Source: Methylothermaceae bacterium
GTDB lineage: Bacteria > Pseudomonadota > Gammaproteobacteria > Methylococcales > Methylothermaceae
NCBI GenBank assembly: GCA_027024125.1
Contig: JALVSV010000494.1
Coordinates: 1 to 23,498 of the forward strand
Length of the DNA stretch: 23,498 nucleotides
Reading direction: 5' to 3'
Shown piece by piece: positions 7,909-21,160 of the stretch (within the stretch, counting starts at the first letter, position 1; every line of letters starts with the position of its first letter). The position numbers and the translations under genes were made by a program. The notes under the pieces are model-generated. The model saw only the letters and a program-made list of their open reading frames with translations. It was not told the origin of the DNA and made no database searches.

Positions 7909-9630
7909 ATGGCAATACCGACAGCAAGCCTTCCAAAACTCAGCGGCCTGGCCCGTTGCCTGATCGATGCAGGCCTGCTCACCGAAGAAGAGGCCACCAA
8001 GCATCAACAACAGGCCTCCACCCAGAAAGTTCATTTGGTCAATTACCTGGTGGCCAATCACATTCTGTCTTCGATCACGATTGCCACCACTGCTTCCAGG
8101 CAATATGGCGTTCCGTTGTTCGACCTCGATGCCATGGACATGGAGCTGATACCAGGCAAACTGGTCAGCGACAAATTGATACAAAAACATCACGTACTGC
8201 CCTTGTTCCAACGAGGTAATCGTTTATTCATCGCCATTTCCGATCCCACCAACTTTCAGGCGCTCGATGAGATCAAATTCCACACGGGTCTCAGTACGGA
8301 AACCGTTCTGGTTGAAAACGATAAACTTTCCAAGGCCATAGACGTTCTTCTTGAAGCCGCTGACAGCAGCATGCAGGATCTTCTTGACGAGGATCTGGAC
8401 AATCTGCAAATCACCTCAGATGACGATACCGAAGCCCCCGCTGTCAACGACTCCGAACTGGAAGACGCCCCCATCGTTCGGTTCGTCAACAAGATTTTGC
8501 TGGATGCGATCAAGAAAGGGGCTTCGGATATACACTTTGAACCCTACGAGAAAAACTTCCGCATCCGTTTCCGTAGTGATGGCATGCTGCATGAAATCGC
8601 CTCCCCCCCCACCACCTTGTCCAACCGGGTAATATCCAGGATCAAGGTGATGTCGAGAATGGACATCGCAGAACGCCGGGTACCCCAGGACGGAAGGATC
8701 AAGATGATCCTGTCACGAAACAAAGCCATTGACTTTCGGGTAAACACCTGCCCCACCCTGTTTGGCGAAAAAGTCGTTTTGCGTATCCTTGATCCCACCA
8801 GCGCCCAGATCGGCATCGAGAAACTCGGATTCGAACCGGAGCAACAGGAACTATTTCTGAAATCGATCCATAAGCCTTATGGCATGATACTGGTGACCGG
8901 ACCGACAGGTAGCGGTAAGACGGTAACCTTGTATACAGCCCTCAACATCCTCAATACTCCCGACAAAAACATTTCCACAGCCGAGGACCCTGTGGAGATC
9001 ACGGTTCCTGGAATCAATCAGGTCAATGTCCACCCCAAAGCGGGACTGGATTTCGCCAGCGCTCTCAAGGCATTCTTGCGCCAGGATCCCGATATCATCA
9101 TGGTTGGGGAGATTCGAGACCTGGAAACAGCAGAGATCGCGGTCAAGGCTGCTCAAACCGGGCACTTGGTCCTATCCACCCTGCATACCAACGATGCCCC
9201 ACAGACACTCAACAGATTGGCCCAGATGGGCATCGAACCCTTCAACATCTCCTCCTCCGTCCTGCTCATTCTGGCTCAACGCCTTGCCAGACGCTTGTGT
9301 GAATATTGCAAACGTGAAGTGGAGCCACCTCCTGATTTGCTCCTCAAGGCTGGATTCCGTGAGGATGAGATCGGACAACTGGAACTGTTCGGCGCCAATC
9401 CCGAAGGTTGCGATCGCTGCACCAAAGGATATAAAGGGCGTGTGGGGATCTACCAGGTCATGCCCATTACCGAGTCGATCAACCGCCTGATTCTGGAGGG
9501 TGGTAACGCGATGGAAATCGCTCAGCAGGCAAAAGAAGACGGCGTCAATGACCTCAGGGAATCCGGTCTGAACAAAGTAAGACAAGGTCTCACCAGTCTG
9601 GAAGAAATCGATCGAGTCACACGGGAATAA
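7909..9630 (+). CDS. pilB: Type IV pilus assembly ATPase PilB
   Basis: 573-residue cytoplasmic motor that drives pilus extension. The N-terminal GspE/MshE domain (about 1-150) is followed by an acidic linker (150-187) and the secretion ATPase core. Walker A is GPTGSGKT (331-338), the Asp box follows around STAEDPVEI, and Walker B is DIIMVGEIRD (395-404). A His box lies at LSTLHTND. The zinc-binding tetracysteine is complete: Cys464, Cys467, Cys501 and Cys504. It is the first gene of pilB-pilC-pilD-coaE-hemW; pilC starts 5 bp after its stop. No pilin gene (pilA) is upstream, where xthA sits divergently. A run of eight C (8603-8610) lies in the reading frame. Presence of the tetracysteine and the PilC/PilD neighbours favour PilB over GspE or the retraction ATPase PilT. 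Confidence 0.95.
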   Translation: MAIPTASLPKLSGLARCLIDAGLLTEEEATKHQQQASTQKVHLVNYLVANHILSSITIATTASRQYGVPLFDLDAMDMELIPGKLVSDKLIQKHHVLPLFQRGNRLFIAISDPTNFQALDEIKFHTGLSTETVLVENDKLSKAIDVLLEAADSSMQDLLDEDLDNLQITSDDDTEAPAVNDSELEDAPIVRFVNKILLDAIKKGASDIHFEPYEKNFRIRFRSDGMLHEIASPPTTLSNRVISRIKVMSRMDIAERRVPQDGRIKMILSRNKAIDFRVNTCPTLFGEKVVLRILDPTSAQIGIEKLGFEPEQQELFLKSIHKPYGMILVTGPTGSGKTVTLYTALNILNTPDKNISTAEDPVEITVPGINQVNVHPKAGLDFASALKAFLRQDPDIIMVGEIRDLETAEIAVKAAQTGHLVLSTLHTNDAPQTLNRLAQMGIEPFNISSSVLLILAQRLARRLCEYCKREVEPPPDLLLKAGFREDEIGQLELFGANPEGCDRCTKGYKGRVGIYQVMPITESINRLILEGGNAMEIAQQAKEDGVNDLRESGLNKVRQGLTSLEEIDRVTRE

Positions 9631-9635
9631 ATACC

Positions 9636-10865
9636 ATGGCAGCCAAAACGGAAAAAGAGAATTTGATTCTGTTTACCTGGGAAGGTATCGACAGAAGCGG
9701 CAAACGGATCAAAGGGGAGCAACCGGGACGCAGCGAAATCCTGGTGAAAGCCCAACTGCGACAACAGGGCATCAAGCCGGTCAAGGTCAAGAAGAAACCC
9801 AAACCACTGTTCGGCGCCAGAAAGAAAAAAATCACCACCAAGGACATCGCCATATTCAGTCGTCAGTTGGCCACCATGCTTTCAGCCGGCGTACCGTTGG
9901 TACAGGCATTCGACATCGTCGGGCGGGGCCACGAAAACCCTAGCATGCAGGATCTACTTCTGACCATCAAGGACGATATCGAAGCTGGAAGCACCTTGAC
10001 CGAAGCGCTGCGAAAACATCCTCTCTATTTCGACGACCTGTTCTGTAATCTGGTGGAGGCCGGCGAACAGGCAGGAGTGTTGGAAACCCTGCTCGATAAA
10101 ATCGCCACCTACAAGGAAAAGACCGAATCCATCAAGGCAAAGGTCAAGAAAGCACTGACCTATCCCATCGCAGTGATTGTGGTCGCATGTATCGTCACTG
10201 CCATCCTGTTGATCTTCGTGGTGCCCCAGTTCGAGGAACTATTCAGCAGTTTCGGTGCCGACCTGCCCGCCTTCACCCAAATGGTCATCGGCATGTCCCG
10301 CTTCATGCAGGCCAATTGGTTGTATCTGCTTGGGGCGATTGTTGCCGCTCTTTACACCTTTTTCTATTTCAAGAAACGATCCAGAACATTCAACCGGTTT
10401 CTGGATCGTCTTTTTCTGAAAATCCCCATCGTTGGGCCACAAATCCTGCATAAATCTGCCATCGCCCGTTTCGCTCGAACCCTTTCCACCATGTCAGCCG
10501 CTGGCGTACCCCTGGTAGAAGCCTTGGAGTCTGTGGCCGGAGCTTCAGGAAATGCAGTCTATTCCGACGCCATCCTGGAGATGCGCGAAGCGGTCGCCAC
10601 CGGCCAACAATTACAGCAAAGTATGCGCCAAACGGGGCTGTTTCCCCACATGGTGGTACAAATGGTCGCCATTGGCGAGGAATCAGGTTCCATTGACAGC
10701 ATGTTGGCCAAGGTCGCCGATTTCTATGAAGAGGAAGTCGACAATGCAGTCGATTCCCTCAGTAGTTTGATGGAGCCGATGATCATGGCTTTCCTTGGCG
10801 TTGTGGTCGGTGGTCTGGTGATTGCGATGTATCTACCGATCTTCAAACTCGGTTCGGTCGTCTAA
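9636..10865 (+). CDS. pilC: Type IV pilus inner-membrane platform protein PilC
   Basis: 409-residue inner-membrane protein that anchors and couples the pilus ATPases. It has a basic N-terminal region, then two homologous T2SSF domains: the first about residues 72-195 (IFSRQLATMLSAGVPLVQAF) and the second about 275-398 (FARTLSTMSAAGVPLVEAL). Membrane helices are visible at about 176-197, 228-245 and at the C-terminal end. Length is normal. The ATG is 5 bp after the pilB stop and the TAA stop overlaps the pilD start by one base, so translation is probably coupled through the cluster. Confidence 0.95.
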   Translation: MAAKTEKENLILFTWEGIDRSGKRIKGEQPGRSEILVKAQLRQQGIKPVKVKKKPKPLFGARKKKITTKDIAIFSRQLATMLSAGVPLVQAFDIVGRGHENPSMQDLLLTIKDDIEAGSTLTEALRKHPLYFDDLFCNLVEAGEQAGVLETLLDKIATYKEKTESIKAKVKKALTYPIAVIVVACIVTAILLIFVVPQFEELFSSFGADLPAFTQMVIGMSRFMQANWLYLLGAIVAALYTFFYFKKRSRTFNRFLDRLFLKIPIVGPQILHKSAIARFARTLSTMSAAGVPLVEALESVAGASGNAVYSDAILEMREAVATGQQLQQSMRQTGLFPHMVVQMVAIGEESGSIDSMLAKVADFYEEEVDNAVDSLSSLMEPMIMAFLGVVVGGLVIAMYLPIFKLGSVV

Positions 10866-11737
10866 TGGATTTCTGGGGATTCCTGTCCCAGAATCCAGCA
10901 TTTTTTCTCATTGCGGTCGGATGTTTGGGCCTGGTGGTGGGAAGCTTCCTCAATGTGGTCATTCTGCGCCTCCCTGTGATGCTAGAAAACCGTTGGCGCC
11001 ATGAGTGCCAACAATTTCTGGGTCAAGCACCACAAGACAGCCAGGAGCGTTTCGACCTCATGACTCCAGCCTCCCATTGTCCCCACTGCGGGCATCGCAT
11101 CGGGGCCTGGGAAAACATCCCCCTGTTGAGCTGGCTACTGCTACGGGGACGCTGCAGAGTTTGCGGAAACCCGATTTCATTACGTTATCCACTCATCGAG
11201 TCCTTAACAGCGGTCTTTTCAGTGATGGTTGCCTGGAATTTCGGGGTTTCGGCACAGACATTATGGGCCCTGGTGCTCACCTGGAACCTGATCGCCCTTA
11301 CCATGATCGACATCGATCATCAGCTCCTCCCCGATGCGATCACCCTGCCGCTGTTGTGGCTGGGTCTGCTATTGAGCCTGCCGCAAACATTCACCGATCC
11401 CCAGTCTTCCATCCTGGGGGCGGTGGCTGGATACATGATTCTCTGGAGTGTCTATCAGCTGTTCCGTCTGATCACCGGCAAGGAAGGCATGGGCTATGGA
11501 GACTTCAAGTTACTGGCAGCCTTTGGGGCCTGGTTGGGCTGGCAGATGCTGCCGTTGATCATCCTTCTTTCCTCCCTGGTCGGCGCCATTGCGGGAATTT
11601 GCATGATTCTTCTCAGGGGCCGCGACAGGAGCCTCCCCATTCCCTTCGGGCCTTATCTGGCCGTTGCCGGGTGGATCGCTTTGCTCTGGGGCAGGGACCT
11701 GATTCACTGGTACCTGCAACTGAGCAAACTTGGCTGA
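10865..11737 (+). CDS. pilD: Prepilin leader peptidase / N-methyltransferase PilD
   Basis: 290-residue bifunctional inner-membrane enzyme that cleaves the prepilin leader and methylates the new N-terminus. The N-terminal cytoplasmic domain carries two Cys pairs, Cys72/Cys75 (HCPHCGH) and Cys97/Cys100 (RCRVCGN). The aspartate protease residues are Asp149 in TMIDIDHQLLPD and Asp213 in GMGYGDFKLLAAFG. About seven further hydrophobic helices follow. The start overlaps the pilC stop by one base (TAATG), and coaE begins 8 bp after its stop. All residues needed for activity appear present. It may also process type II secretion pseudopilins if the cell has them. Confidence 0.95.
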   Translation: MDFWGFLSQNPAFFLIAVGCLGLVVGSFLNVVILRLPVMLENRWRHECQQFLGQAPQDSQERFDLMTPASHCPHCGHRIGAWENIPLLSWLLLRGRCRVCGNPISLRYPLIESLTAVFSVMVAWNFGVSAQTLWALVLTWNLIALTMIDIDHQLLPDAITLPLLWLGLLLSLPQTFTDPQSSILGAVAGYMILWSVYQLFRLITGKEGMGYGDFKLLAAFGAWLGWQMLPLIILLSSLVGAIAGICMILLRGRDRSLPIPFGPYLAVAGWIALLWGRDLIHWYLQLSKLG

Positions 11738-11745
11738 AATCCTTG

Positions 11746-12363
11746 ATGTTGAAAATCGGGCTGACCGGCGGGATAGGCAGCGGCAAAAGCACCGTTGCCA
11801 AGCTGTTCCAGCAACTTGGAATTCCCGTGATCGACGCCGACCTGATCGCCCATCAATTGGTCAGGCCTGGACAACCCGCTTTAGGGGCTCTCGTAACCGA
11901 ATTCGGCCCGGCTATCCTGACGTCCAAGGGTGAACTGGACCGCTCTCGGCTTCGTGAGCTGATATTCCACGACCACACTGCCAAGACCAGGCTTGAAGCA
12001 ATTCTGCACCCAGCCGTCTTTGCCGAGATGCACCGTCGGGCAACAGGACTGCAAACGCCGTATTGCATCCTCGCCATTCCCCTGCTGATAGAAACCAATG
12101 CACAGTCCATGGTCGACCGGATCCTGGTGATCGACTGCCCCGAACGGTTACAGATAGAACGGGTCAAACGAAGGGATGGCTTGGATGAATCACTCATCAA
12201 GCGCATCCTGGCCAGCCAGGCATCTCGACAAGAACGTCTGGCCCATGCTCACGACATCATTGTCAACGAAGGCGATCTTGCCATGCTCGAACGACGAGTC
12301 AAAGATCTACATCTTTATTATTTAAAGTTAAAGCCCAACCAACACGGCAACCATGATCCATGA
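11746..12363 (+). CDS. coaE: Dephospho-CoA kinase
   Basis: 205-residue cytosolic kinase for the last step of coenzyme A synthesis, phosphorylating dephospho-CoA at the ribose 3'-OH. The P-loop is GGIGSGKS (residues 8-15), followed by the IDADLIAHQLVRPG segment that lines the substrate site and the ILAIPLLIE and RVKRRDGL motifs. The frame is open far upstream, but the ATG at 11746 gives the normal family start MLKIGLTGG. coaE after pilD is a widespread gammaproteobacterial order; the usual next genes zapD and yacG are absent and hemW follows, overlapping the coaE 3' end by 11 bp. CoaBC, an earlier step of the same pathway, is encoded elsewhere in the window. Confidence 0.95.
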   Translation: MLKIGLTGGIGSGKSTVAKLFQQLGIPVIDADLIAHQLVRPGQPALGALVTEFGPAILTSKGELDRSRLRELIFHDHTAKTRLEAILHPAVFAEMHRRATGLQTPYCILAIPLLIETNAQSMVDRILVIDCPERLQIERVKRRDGLDESLIKRILASQASRQERLAHAHDIIVNEGDLAMLERRVKDLHLYYLKLKPNQHGNHDP

Positions 12364-13510
12364 TGACCCACCCCCTCTCAGTTTGTACATCCATCTTCCC
12401 TGGTGTGTACACAAGTGCCCCTACTGTGACTTCAATTCCCATTCCCTACGCAAAGATCTTCCGGAGCGTCGATACGTGGATGCATTGCTTGCAGATCTGG
12501 ATCAAGATCTCTCGTGGAGTGAGCCAAGACTCTTGACAAGCATCTTTATCGGCGGTGGTACCCCCAGCCTGTTTTCACCCGAATGTTTGAGGGTGCTCCT
12601 AGATGGGATAAGTGATCGATTACCCTTTGTACAGGATATCGAGATCACCCTGGAAGCCAATCCAGGCACAGTGGAAGCTGAAAAGTTTCTGGAATTCAGA
12701 GACATAGGGATCAATCGTTTGTCTCTGGGCATCCAAAGTTTCCAGGACAGTAAACTCGCTGCCCTGGGGCGAATTCATGACTCGAAGGAGGCCCTCTGCG
12801 CCATCGAGACGGCCAAAAAGTCAGGATTCGGCAATATCAATCTGGATTTGATGTTTGGCCTTCCCGGGCAAACCTTGGACGAAGCCCTGGCCGACATCAC
12901 TTTGGCAATCAGCCAATACCCAACTCATATTTCCCATTATCAACTGACCCTGGAGCCCAACACCCTGTTTGCAAAATATCCACCCCCGCTGCCTCAGGAC
13001 GACGATATCTGGAAGATCCAACAGGCTTGCCTCACAAAACTGGAAGAAACGGGTTATCACCGTTACGAAATCTCAGCCTTCGCCCGCCAAGACCATCAAT
13101 GTCGCCACAACCTCAACTACTGGCGTTTTGGGGATTATTTGGGAATTGGAGCCGGAGCCCATGGGAAGATCACTTTACCCTCCAGTGGCAGAATCCAACG
13201 TATTTGGAAAGTCCGCCATCCCCTGCACTATATGGATAAAGCCGGGCTGAACTCGTGCATTGGCGGCAGGCAGGATGTGCCCGAACATGAAAGACCTCTG
13301 GAATTTTTGATGAACACTCTGCGCCTCAAGGAAGGTTTCACTCCTGGACAGTTCGAACGATATACAGGCGTGTCATACTCACAAATAGAAGCAACGATCA
13401 AGGATTTGCGCGATGAGGGATGGTTAATCCAGCAGCACCAACAACTCTGCTGCAGCGACCGGGGATATGCTTTCCTGGATTCGATCCTTGAACGATTCAC
13501 CGGGCTTTGA
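12353..13510 (+). CDS. hemW: Radical SAM heme chaperone HemW
   Basis: 385-residue radical SAM protein, formerly annotated as an oxygen-independent coproporphyrinogen oxidase-like protein and now known as a heme chaperone in E. coli and Lactococcus. The cluster motif is Cys18, Cys22 and Cys25 in PWCVHKCPYCDFNSH, the spacing typical of HemW. The SAM-binding GGGTPSLF segment and the glycine-rich LGIGAGAHG motif follow, and the C-terminal HemN_C-like domain is present. HemN's extra N-terminal region is lacking, which separates it from true coproporphyrinogen dehydrogenase. The ATG at 12353 lies inside the end of coaE. Often hemW follows rdgB; here it closes the pil-coaE transcript. Confidence 0.92.
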   Translation: MIHDDPPPLSLYIHLPWCVHKCPYCDFNSHSLRKDLPERRYVDALLADLDQDLSWSEPRLLTSIFIGGGTPSLFSPECLRVLLDGISDRLPFVQDIEITLEANPGTVEAEKFLEFRDIGINRLSLGIQSFQDSKLAALGRIHDSKEALCAIETAKKSGFGNINLDLMFGLPGQTLDEALADITLAISQYPTHISHYQLTLEPNTLFAKYPPPLPQDDDIWKIQQACLTKLEETGYHRYEISAFARQDHQCRHNLNYWRFGDYLGIGAGAHGKITLPSSGRIQRIWKVRHPLHYMDKAGLNSCIGGRQDVPEHERPLEFLMNTLRLKEGFTPGQFERYTGVSYSQIEATIKDLRDEGWLIQQHQQLCCSDRGYAFLDSILERFTGL

Positions 13511-13754
13511 CCATTTTCTGACCACAATTTGTTTTCCTTTTGGTATCATGATGTTAGTGCCTTTCTCCGCATGGTCTCCACATTCTTATACACAGAAACC
13601 GTGGAAGAACTGGAAAACCTCCCTGACACCCCCCTTCGGTATGTATTGCATTATCATTGAAAAAGGGATCACCTGAAAAAGCCATGTCTTCCTCTACTGA
13701 CCCAATCAACGGCGGTCCCTATGAATTCGTATACTTCAGTTTGGTAGAATTTCA

Positions 13755-14399
13755 ATGCTAGACTTCCAGACCCGGTTCATCGAATTCGCCATGGCGTGTG
13801 GTGCCTTACGCTTTGGCAGCTTTACCCTGAAATCGGGACGTCACAGCCCCTATTTTTTCAATGCTGGTTTGTTCAACACGGGTGAAAAGCTCCTTAAGTT
13901 AGGCCAGTTCTATGCTGAGGCCCTGGCGAACAGCACCCTGGAATGTGATATGCTCTATGGCCCTGCATACAAGGGCATTCCACTGGCCTGTACCACTGCC
14001 ATTGCCTCCTCCCAGATCTATGGCAGAGACTATCCCTTTGCCTTCAACCGAAAGGAAGAGAAATGCCATGGTGATGGTGGTCTCATCGTCGGTGCTCCTT
14101 TACAACAGAGGGTCCTGATCGTCGACGATGTAATCACCGCCGGCACCTCGGTTGGTGAATCGGTGGATATCATTCGCCAGCACGGTGCCACAGCCTGCGG
14201 TGTACTGATCGCCTTGGACCGCCAGGAAAAAAACCCGGACGGTCAGTCGACACGCGACTTGATAGAACAGACTTATGGGCTGAAAGTCGATGCCATCGTC
14301 ACCATGTCGCAAGTGATTGCTTATCTGGAGCAGCAAGGCATTCACCAGGAACAAGTGGAAGCGATTCATTCATACCGCAAGACTTTCGGTAGCGATTGA
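13755..14399 (+). CDS. pyrE: Orotate phosphoribosyltransferase
   Basis: 214-residue enzyme that joins orotate and PRPP to give OMP in pyrimidine synthesis. The PRPP-binding motif is VLIVDDVITAGTS, and the flexible catalytic loop carries the basic-acidic RKEEKCHGDGG segment. Early motifs FTLKSGRHSPYFFNAG and YGPAYKGIPLA match the family. Length is normal. It has its own 244-bp upstream region; -10-like TATCAT and TATACT strings occur there but I cannot assign a promoter. The ribosome site is poor, and a 25-codon frame (13684-13761) ends across the pyrE start, which could matter for its translation. In Pseudomonas pyrE also lies near argB, algC, dut and coaBC, as here. Confidence 0.95.
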   Translation: MLDFQTRFIEFAMACGALRFGSFTLKSGRHSPYFFNAGLFNTGEKLLKLGQFYAEALANSTLECDMLYGPAYKGIPLACTTAIASSQIYGRDYPFAFNRKEEKCHGDGGLIVGAPLQQRVLIVDDVITAGTSVGESVDIIRQHGATACGVLIALDRQEKNPDGQSTRDLIEQTYGLKVDAIVTMSQVIAYLEQQGIHQEQVEAIHSYRKTFGSD

Positions 14400-14441
14400 A
14401 ATCTTGATCGCCAAACATTAGCTGCTAGGCTTACACATGTC

Positions 14442-18786
<4,345 letters not shown>

Positions 18787-18794
18787 ATCGCTTC

Positions 18795-19253
18795 CTATCG
18801 TCTCCCGGTATGACCGAACCCGCCTTCACCACGGCAACTGGGGTCGAAACGGTCAACCTGCTCGAATCCCACCTGCACGACCGGCACAAACACCATCTGG
18901 GCAATCCGTTCCCCGACAGCGATGGCGAAAGGTGCTTCGCCCCGGTTCCAACACGACACCATGACCTCGCCTTGATAATCAGAATCGATCAGTCCTACCA
19001 GATTCCCCAGTACGATCCCGTGTTTGTGGCCCAGTCCAGATCGCGGGAGCAATAGAGCCGCCAATGACGGATCCGCGATATGAATGGCAATCCCGGTTGG
19101 AATGAGCAAGGTCTCTCCTGGCAAAAGGGTGGCGGTCTCTTTGAGACAGGCACGAAGGTCGATACCTGCCGCACCTGCGGTGGCGTAATGAGGTAAAGGG
19201 ATCTCCTTTCCAAGCCTGTCATCCAGAATTTTCAATTGAATTTTTTTCTGCAT
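18795..19253 (-). CDS. dut: dUTP diphosphatase
   Basis: 152-residue trimeric enzyme that hydrolyses dUTP to dUMP and pyrophosphate, keeping uracil out of DNA and supplying dTMP synthesis. The five dUTPase motifs are present in order: [37 protein letters not shown] and the C-terminal [11 protein letters not shown]. Length and start are normal. The ATG lies 35 bp inside the end of coaBC, and the AlgC-like gene starts 8 bp after its stop, so the run is probably one operon. Confidence 0.96.
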   Translation of the reverse strand: MQKKIQLKILDDRLGKEIPLPHYATAGAAGIDLRACLKETATLLPGETLLIPTGIAIHIADPSLAALLLPRSGLGHKHGIVLGNLVGLIDSDYQGEVMVSCWNRGEAPFAIAVGERIAQMVFVPVVQVGFEQVDRFDPSCRGEGGFGHTGRR

Positions 19254-20442
19254 AGCGATCCATTATCAATGTCATCAGTTTCCTGGCCAATATCTGCTTG
19301 GGTGCCCTGGACAACCGCCTTTCACCTCCAGGCCAGAACACCCACAGTGCATTGTCATCCACCTCGAACCCCAAGCCGGGACCGACGTGATTGGCTGCGA
19401 TCATGTCCAGCTTTTTACGCTCCAGTTTAGACTGCGCATACCCCTTCAGCCCGTCTGTCTCTGCAGCAAACCCAACGGTAAAGGGAGGCGTATCCAGGGC
19501 GGCCACCGTAGCCAGGATATCTACGGTCCTGGCAAGCTCGAGCGTCACCGTCCGGGAATTTTTTTTGATTTTCTTTTTCTCGATCCTGAGCGGAGTATAG
19601 TCAGCCACGGCGGCAGCGCCAACGAAGATGTCCTGACCGGCGATTCGCTCCATCACAGCTGCAAACATCTCCCGTGCACTCTGCACGGTGACACACTCGA
19701 TCCCGGCCGGGGGCACCAGGGAGACCGGACCACTGACCAATGTCACCTGCGCACCTGCATCCCTGGCTGCCTGGGCAAGCGCATATCCCATCTTGCCGGA
19801 ACTGCGGTTGGTCAGATAACGCACGGGATCGATGACCTCACGGGTGGGACCTGCGGTGATCAAAATTTTGACCCCTTTCATACGCCTGGGAAGCCAGAAT
19901 TCACCGACCCTACGTACCAATTCGTCTGGCGCCAGCATGCGACCGGGACCGATTTCACCGCAGGCCTGCTCACCTTCGGCAGGTCCCCAAATCTCCACTC
20001 CCCGCTGTCTCAGCACATCAACGTTATCCCGGGTGGCGGGATGTTGCCACATCACCCGATTCATCGCGGGGGCAACTGCCAATCTGGCCTCAGTGGCCAG
20101 ACAGAGCGTAGTAAGCAGGTCATCGGCCCTGCCAATCCGCAGACGTGCCAGAAAATCGGCACTGGCCGGGGCCACCAAAACCAACTCGGCCCAGCGGGCC
20201 AATTCGATGTGTCCCATTGCCTCCTCTGCCTGGATGTCCCACAGATCACATCTGACCGGCCTGCCAGCCAGGGCCTGCAGTGTCAAGGGCGTAATGAAGC
20301 GCTTCGCCGCCTCGGTCATGACGATCTGCACCTCGGCACCACGCTGCCTAAAAAGGCGCACCAGTTCCGCACACTTATAGGCAGCGATCCCACCTGTCAC
20401 CCCCAGCAACAGGCGGCGATTTTGCAATTCTTTGGTTTCCAT
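19219..20442 (-). CDS. coaBC: Phosphopantothenoylcysteine decarboxylase / phosphopantothenate-cysteine ligase
   Basis: 407-residue bifunctional flavoenzyme that adds cysteine to 4'-phosphopantothenate and decarboxylates the product, giving 4'-phosphopantetheine for coenzyme A. The CoaC half (about 1-185) has [10 protein letters not shown], the active His78 in [18 protein letters not shown] (125-132) and Cys161 in [10 protein letters not shown]. The CoaB half has [26 protein letters not shown] and the catalytic Lys segment [12 protein letters not shown]. An unusually Lys-rich stretch ([10 protein letters not shown]) includes a run of eight A. It is the first gene of coaBC-dut-algC-argB and is divergent from radC with only 33 bp between starts, so promoters must be very compact or reach into coding sequence. 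Confidence 0.96.
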   Translation of the reverse strand: METKELQNRRLLLGVTGGIAAYKCAELVRLFRQRGAEVQIVMTEAAKRFITPLTLQALAGRPVRCDLWDIQAEEAMGHIELARWAELVLVAPASADFLARLRIGRADDLLTTLCLATEARLAVAPAMNRVMWQHPATRDNVDVLRQRGVEIWGPAEGEQACGEIGPGRMLAPDELVRRVGEFWLPRRMKGVKILITAGPTREVIDPVRYLTNRSSGKMGYALAQAARDAGAQVTLVSGPVSLVPPAGIECVTVQSAREMFAAVMERIAGQDIFVGAAAVADYTPLRIEKKKIKKNSRTVTLELARTVDILATVAALDTPPFTVGFAAETDGLKGYAQSKLERKKLDMIAANHVGPGLGFEVDDNALWVFWPGGERRLSRAPKQILARKLMTLIMDRYAEKNSIENSG

Positions 20443-20475
20443 CTACGCTTTAAGAAAATTCACTGGGCAAGATCA

Positions 20476-21153
20476 ATGAAGCCGATCAGGGAGTGGCCAC
20501 AACTGGAGCGTCCCCGGGAAAAACTGCTTGCCAAAGGCCCTGATGCCTTGTCTGATGCAGAACTTCTGGCTATTTTCTTACGGACCGGAGTGAAAGGCAA
20601 AACCGCGGTCGATCTGTCCCGCGAATTGTTGTCTGACTTCGGCAGCCTGCGCGCACTGCTCAACGCCGATCAGTCACGTTTTACCCAGGCCAAGGGGCTT
20701 GGCACTGCAAAATTCGTCCAGCTCCAGGCGGTACTCGAAATGGCCCGGCGCCACCTGCTCGAGCCGTTACAGCGGGGAGACGCCCTCACCTCTCCCCAGT
20801 TGACCCGCATGTTCCTGCAGCGTCAGTTGCGTGACCATCCCTATGAGGTCTTTGCAGCCTTGTTTCTTGACACCCGTCATCGGCTCATCGCCTACGAATC
20901 CCTGTTCAGAGGAACCGTGGATGGTGCCAGCGTCTATCCCAGAGAGGTGGTCCGCCGGGCACTCGACCTGAATTGTGCCGCCATCATCTTTGCCCACAAT
21001 CACCCTTCAGGCGTGGCGGAACCAAGCACCGCCGACCGTACAATCACTGAACGGCTCAAACACGCCCTGACACTTTTCGATATCCGGGTTCTTGACCATA
21101 TCGTCATTGGCGATGGGGAATGCTTTTCCTTCGCCGAACACGGTTGGCTATAA
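20476..21153 (+). CDS. radC: RadC family JAB/MPN-domain protein
   Basis: 225-residue protein with an N-terminal helix-hairpin-helix-like region (UPF0758 [16 protein letters not shown], then [19 protein letters not shown]) and a C-terminal MPN domain with the JAMM metal site His174, His176 and Asp187 in [15 protein letters not shown]. The fold is that of a metal-dependent hydrolase, but the function in bacteria is unsettled; the old link to radiation repair was withdrawn. The frame is open for over 1 kb upstream because it lies antisense to coaBC; the ATG at 20476 matches the normal family start ([18 protein letters not shown]). radC divergent from coaBC is a widespread gammaproteobacterial order. 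It converges on purC with 7 bp between stop codons. Confidence 0.93.
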   Translation: MKPIREWPQLERPREKLLAKGPDALSDAELLAIFLRTGVKGKTAVDLSRELLSDFGSLRALLNADQSRFTQAKGLGTAKFVQLQAVLEMARRHLLEPLQRGDALTSPQLTRMFLQRQLRDHPYEVFAALFLDTRHRLIAYESLFRGTVDGASVYPREVVRRALDLNCAAIIFAHNHPSGVAEPSTADRTITERLKHALTLFDIRVLDHIVIGDGECFSFAEHGWL

Positions 21154-21160
21154 CAATCCT

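Noticed and set aside
11005..11745. Possible long N-terminal extension of coaE
   Set aside because: It is a shadow of pilD in another frame; the kinase fold starts at MLKIGLTGG from ATG 11746.
13467..13676. 69-residue frame overlapping the end of hemW
   Set aside because: No ribosome site, no recognisable protein features, and half of it is a shadow of hemW.
19387..20475. Long plus-strand open frame continuing into radC
   Set aside because: It is antisense to coaBC, whose protein is fully conserved; the peptide is low-complexity in appearance and unlike any family, and RadC has its normal start at 20476.
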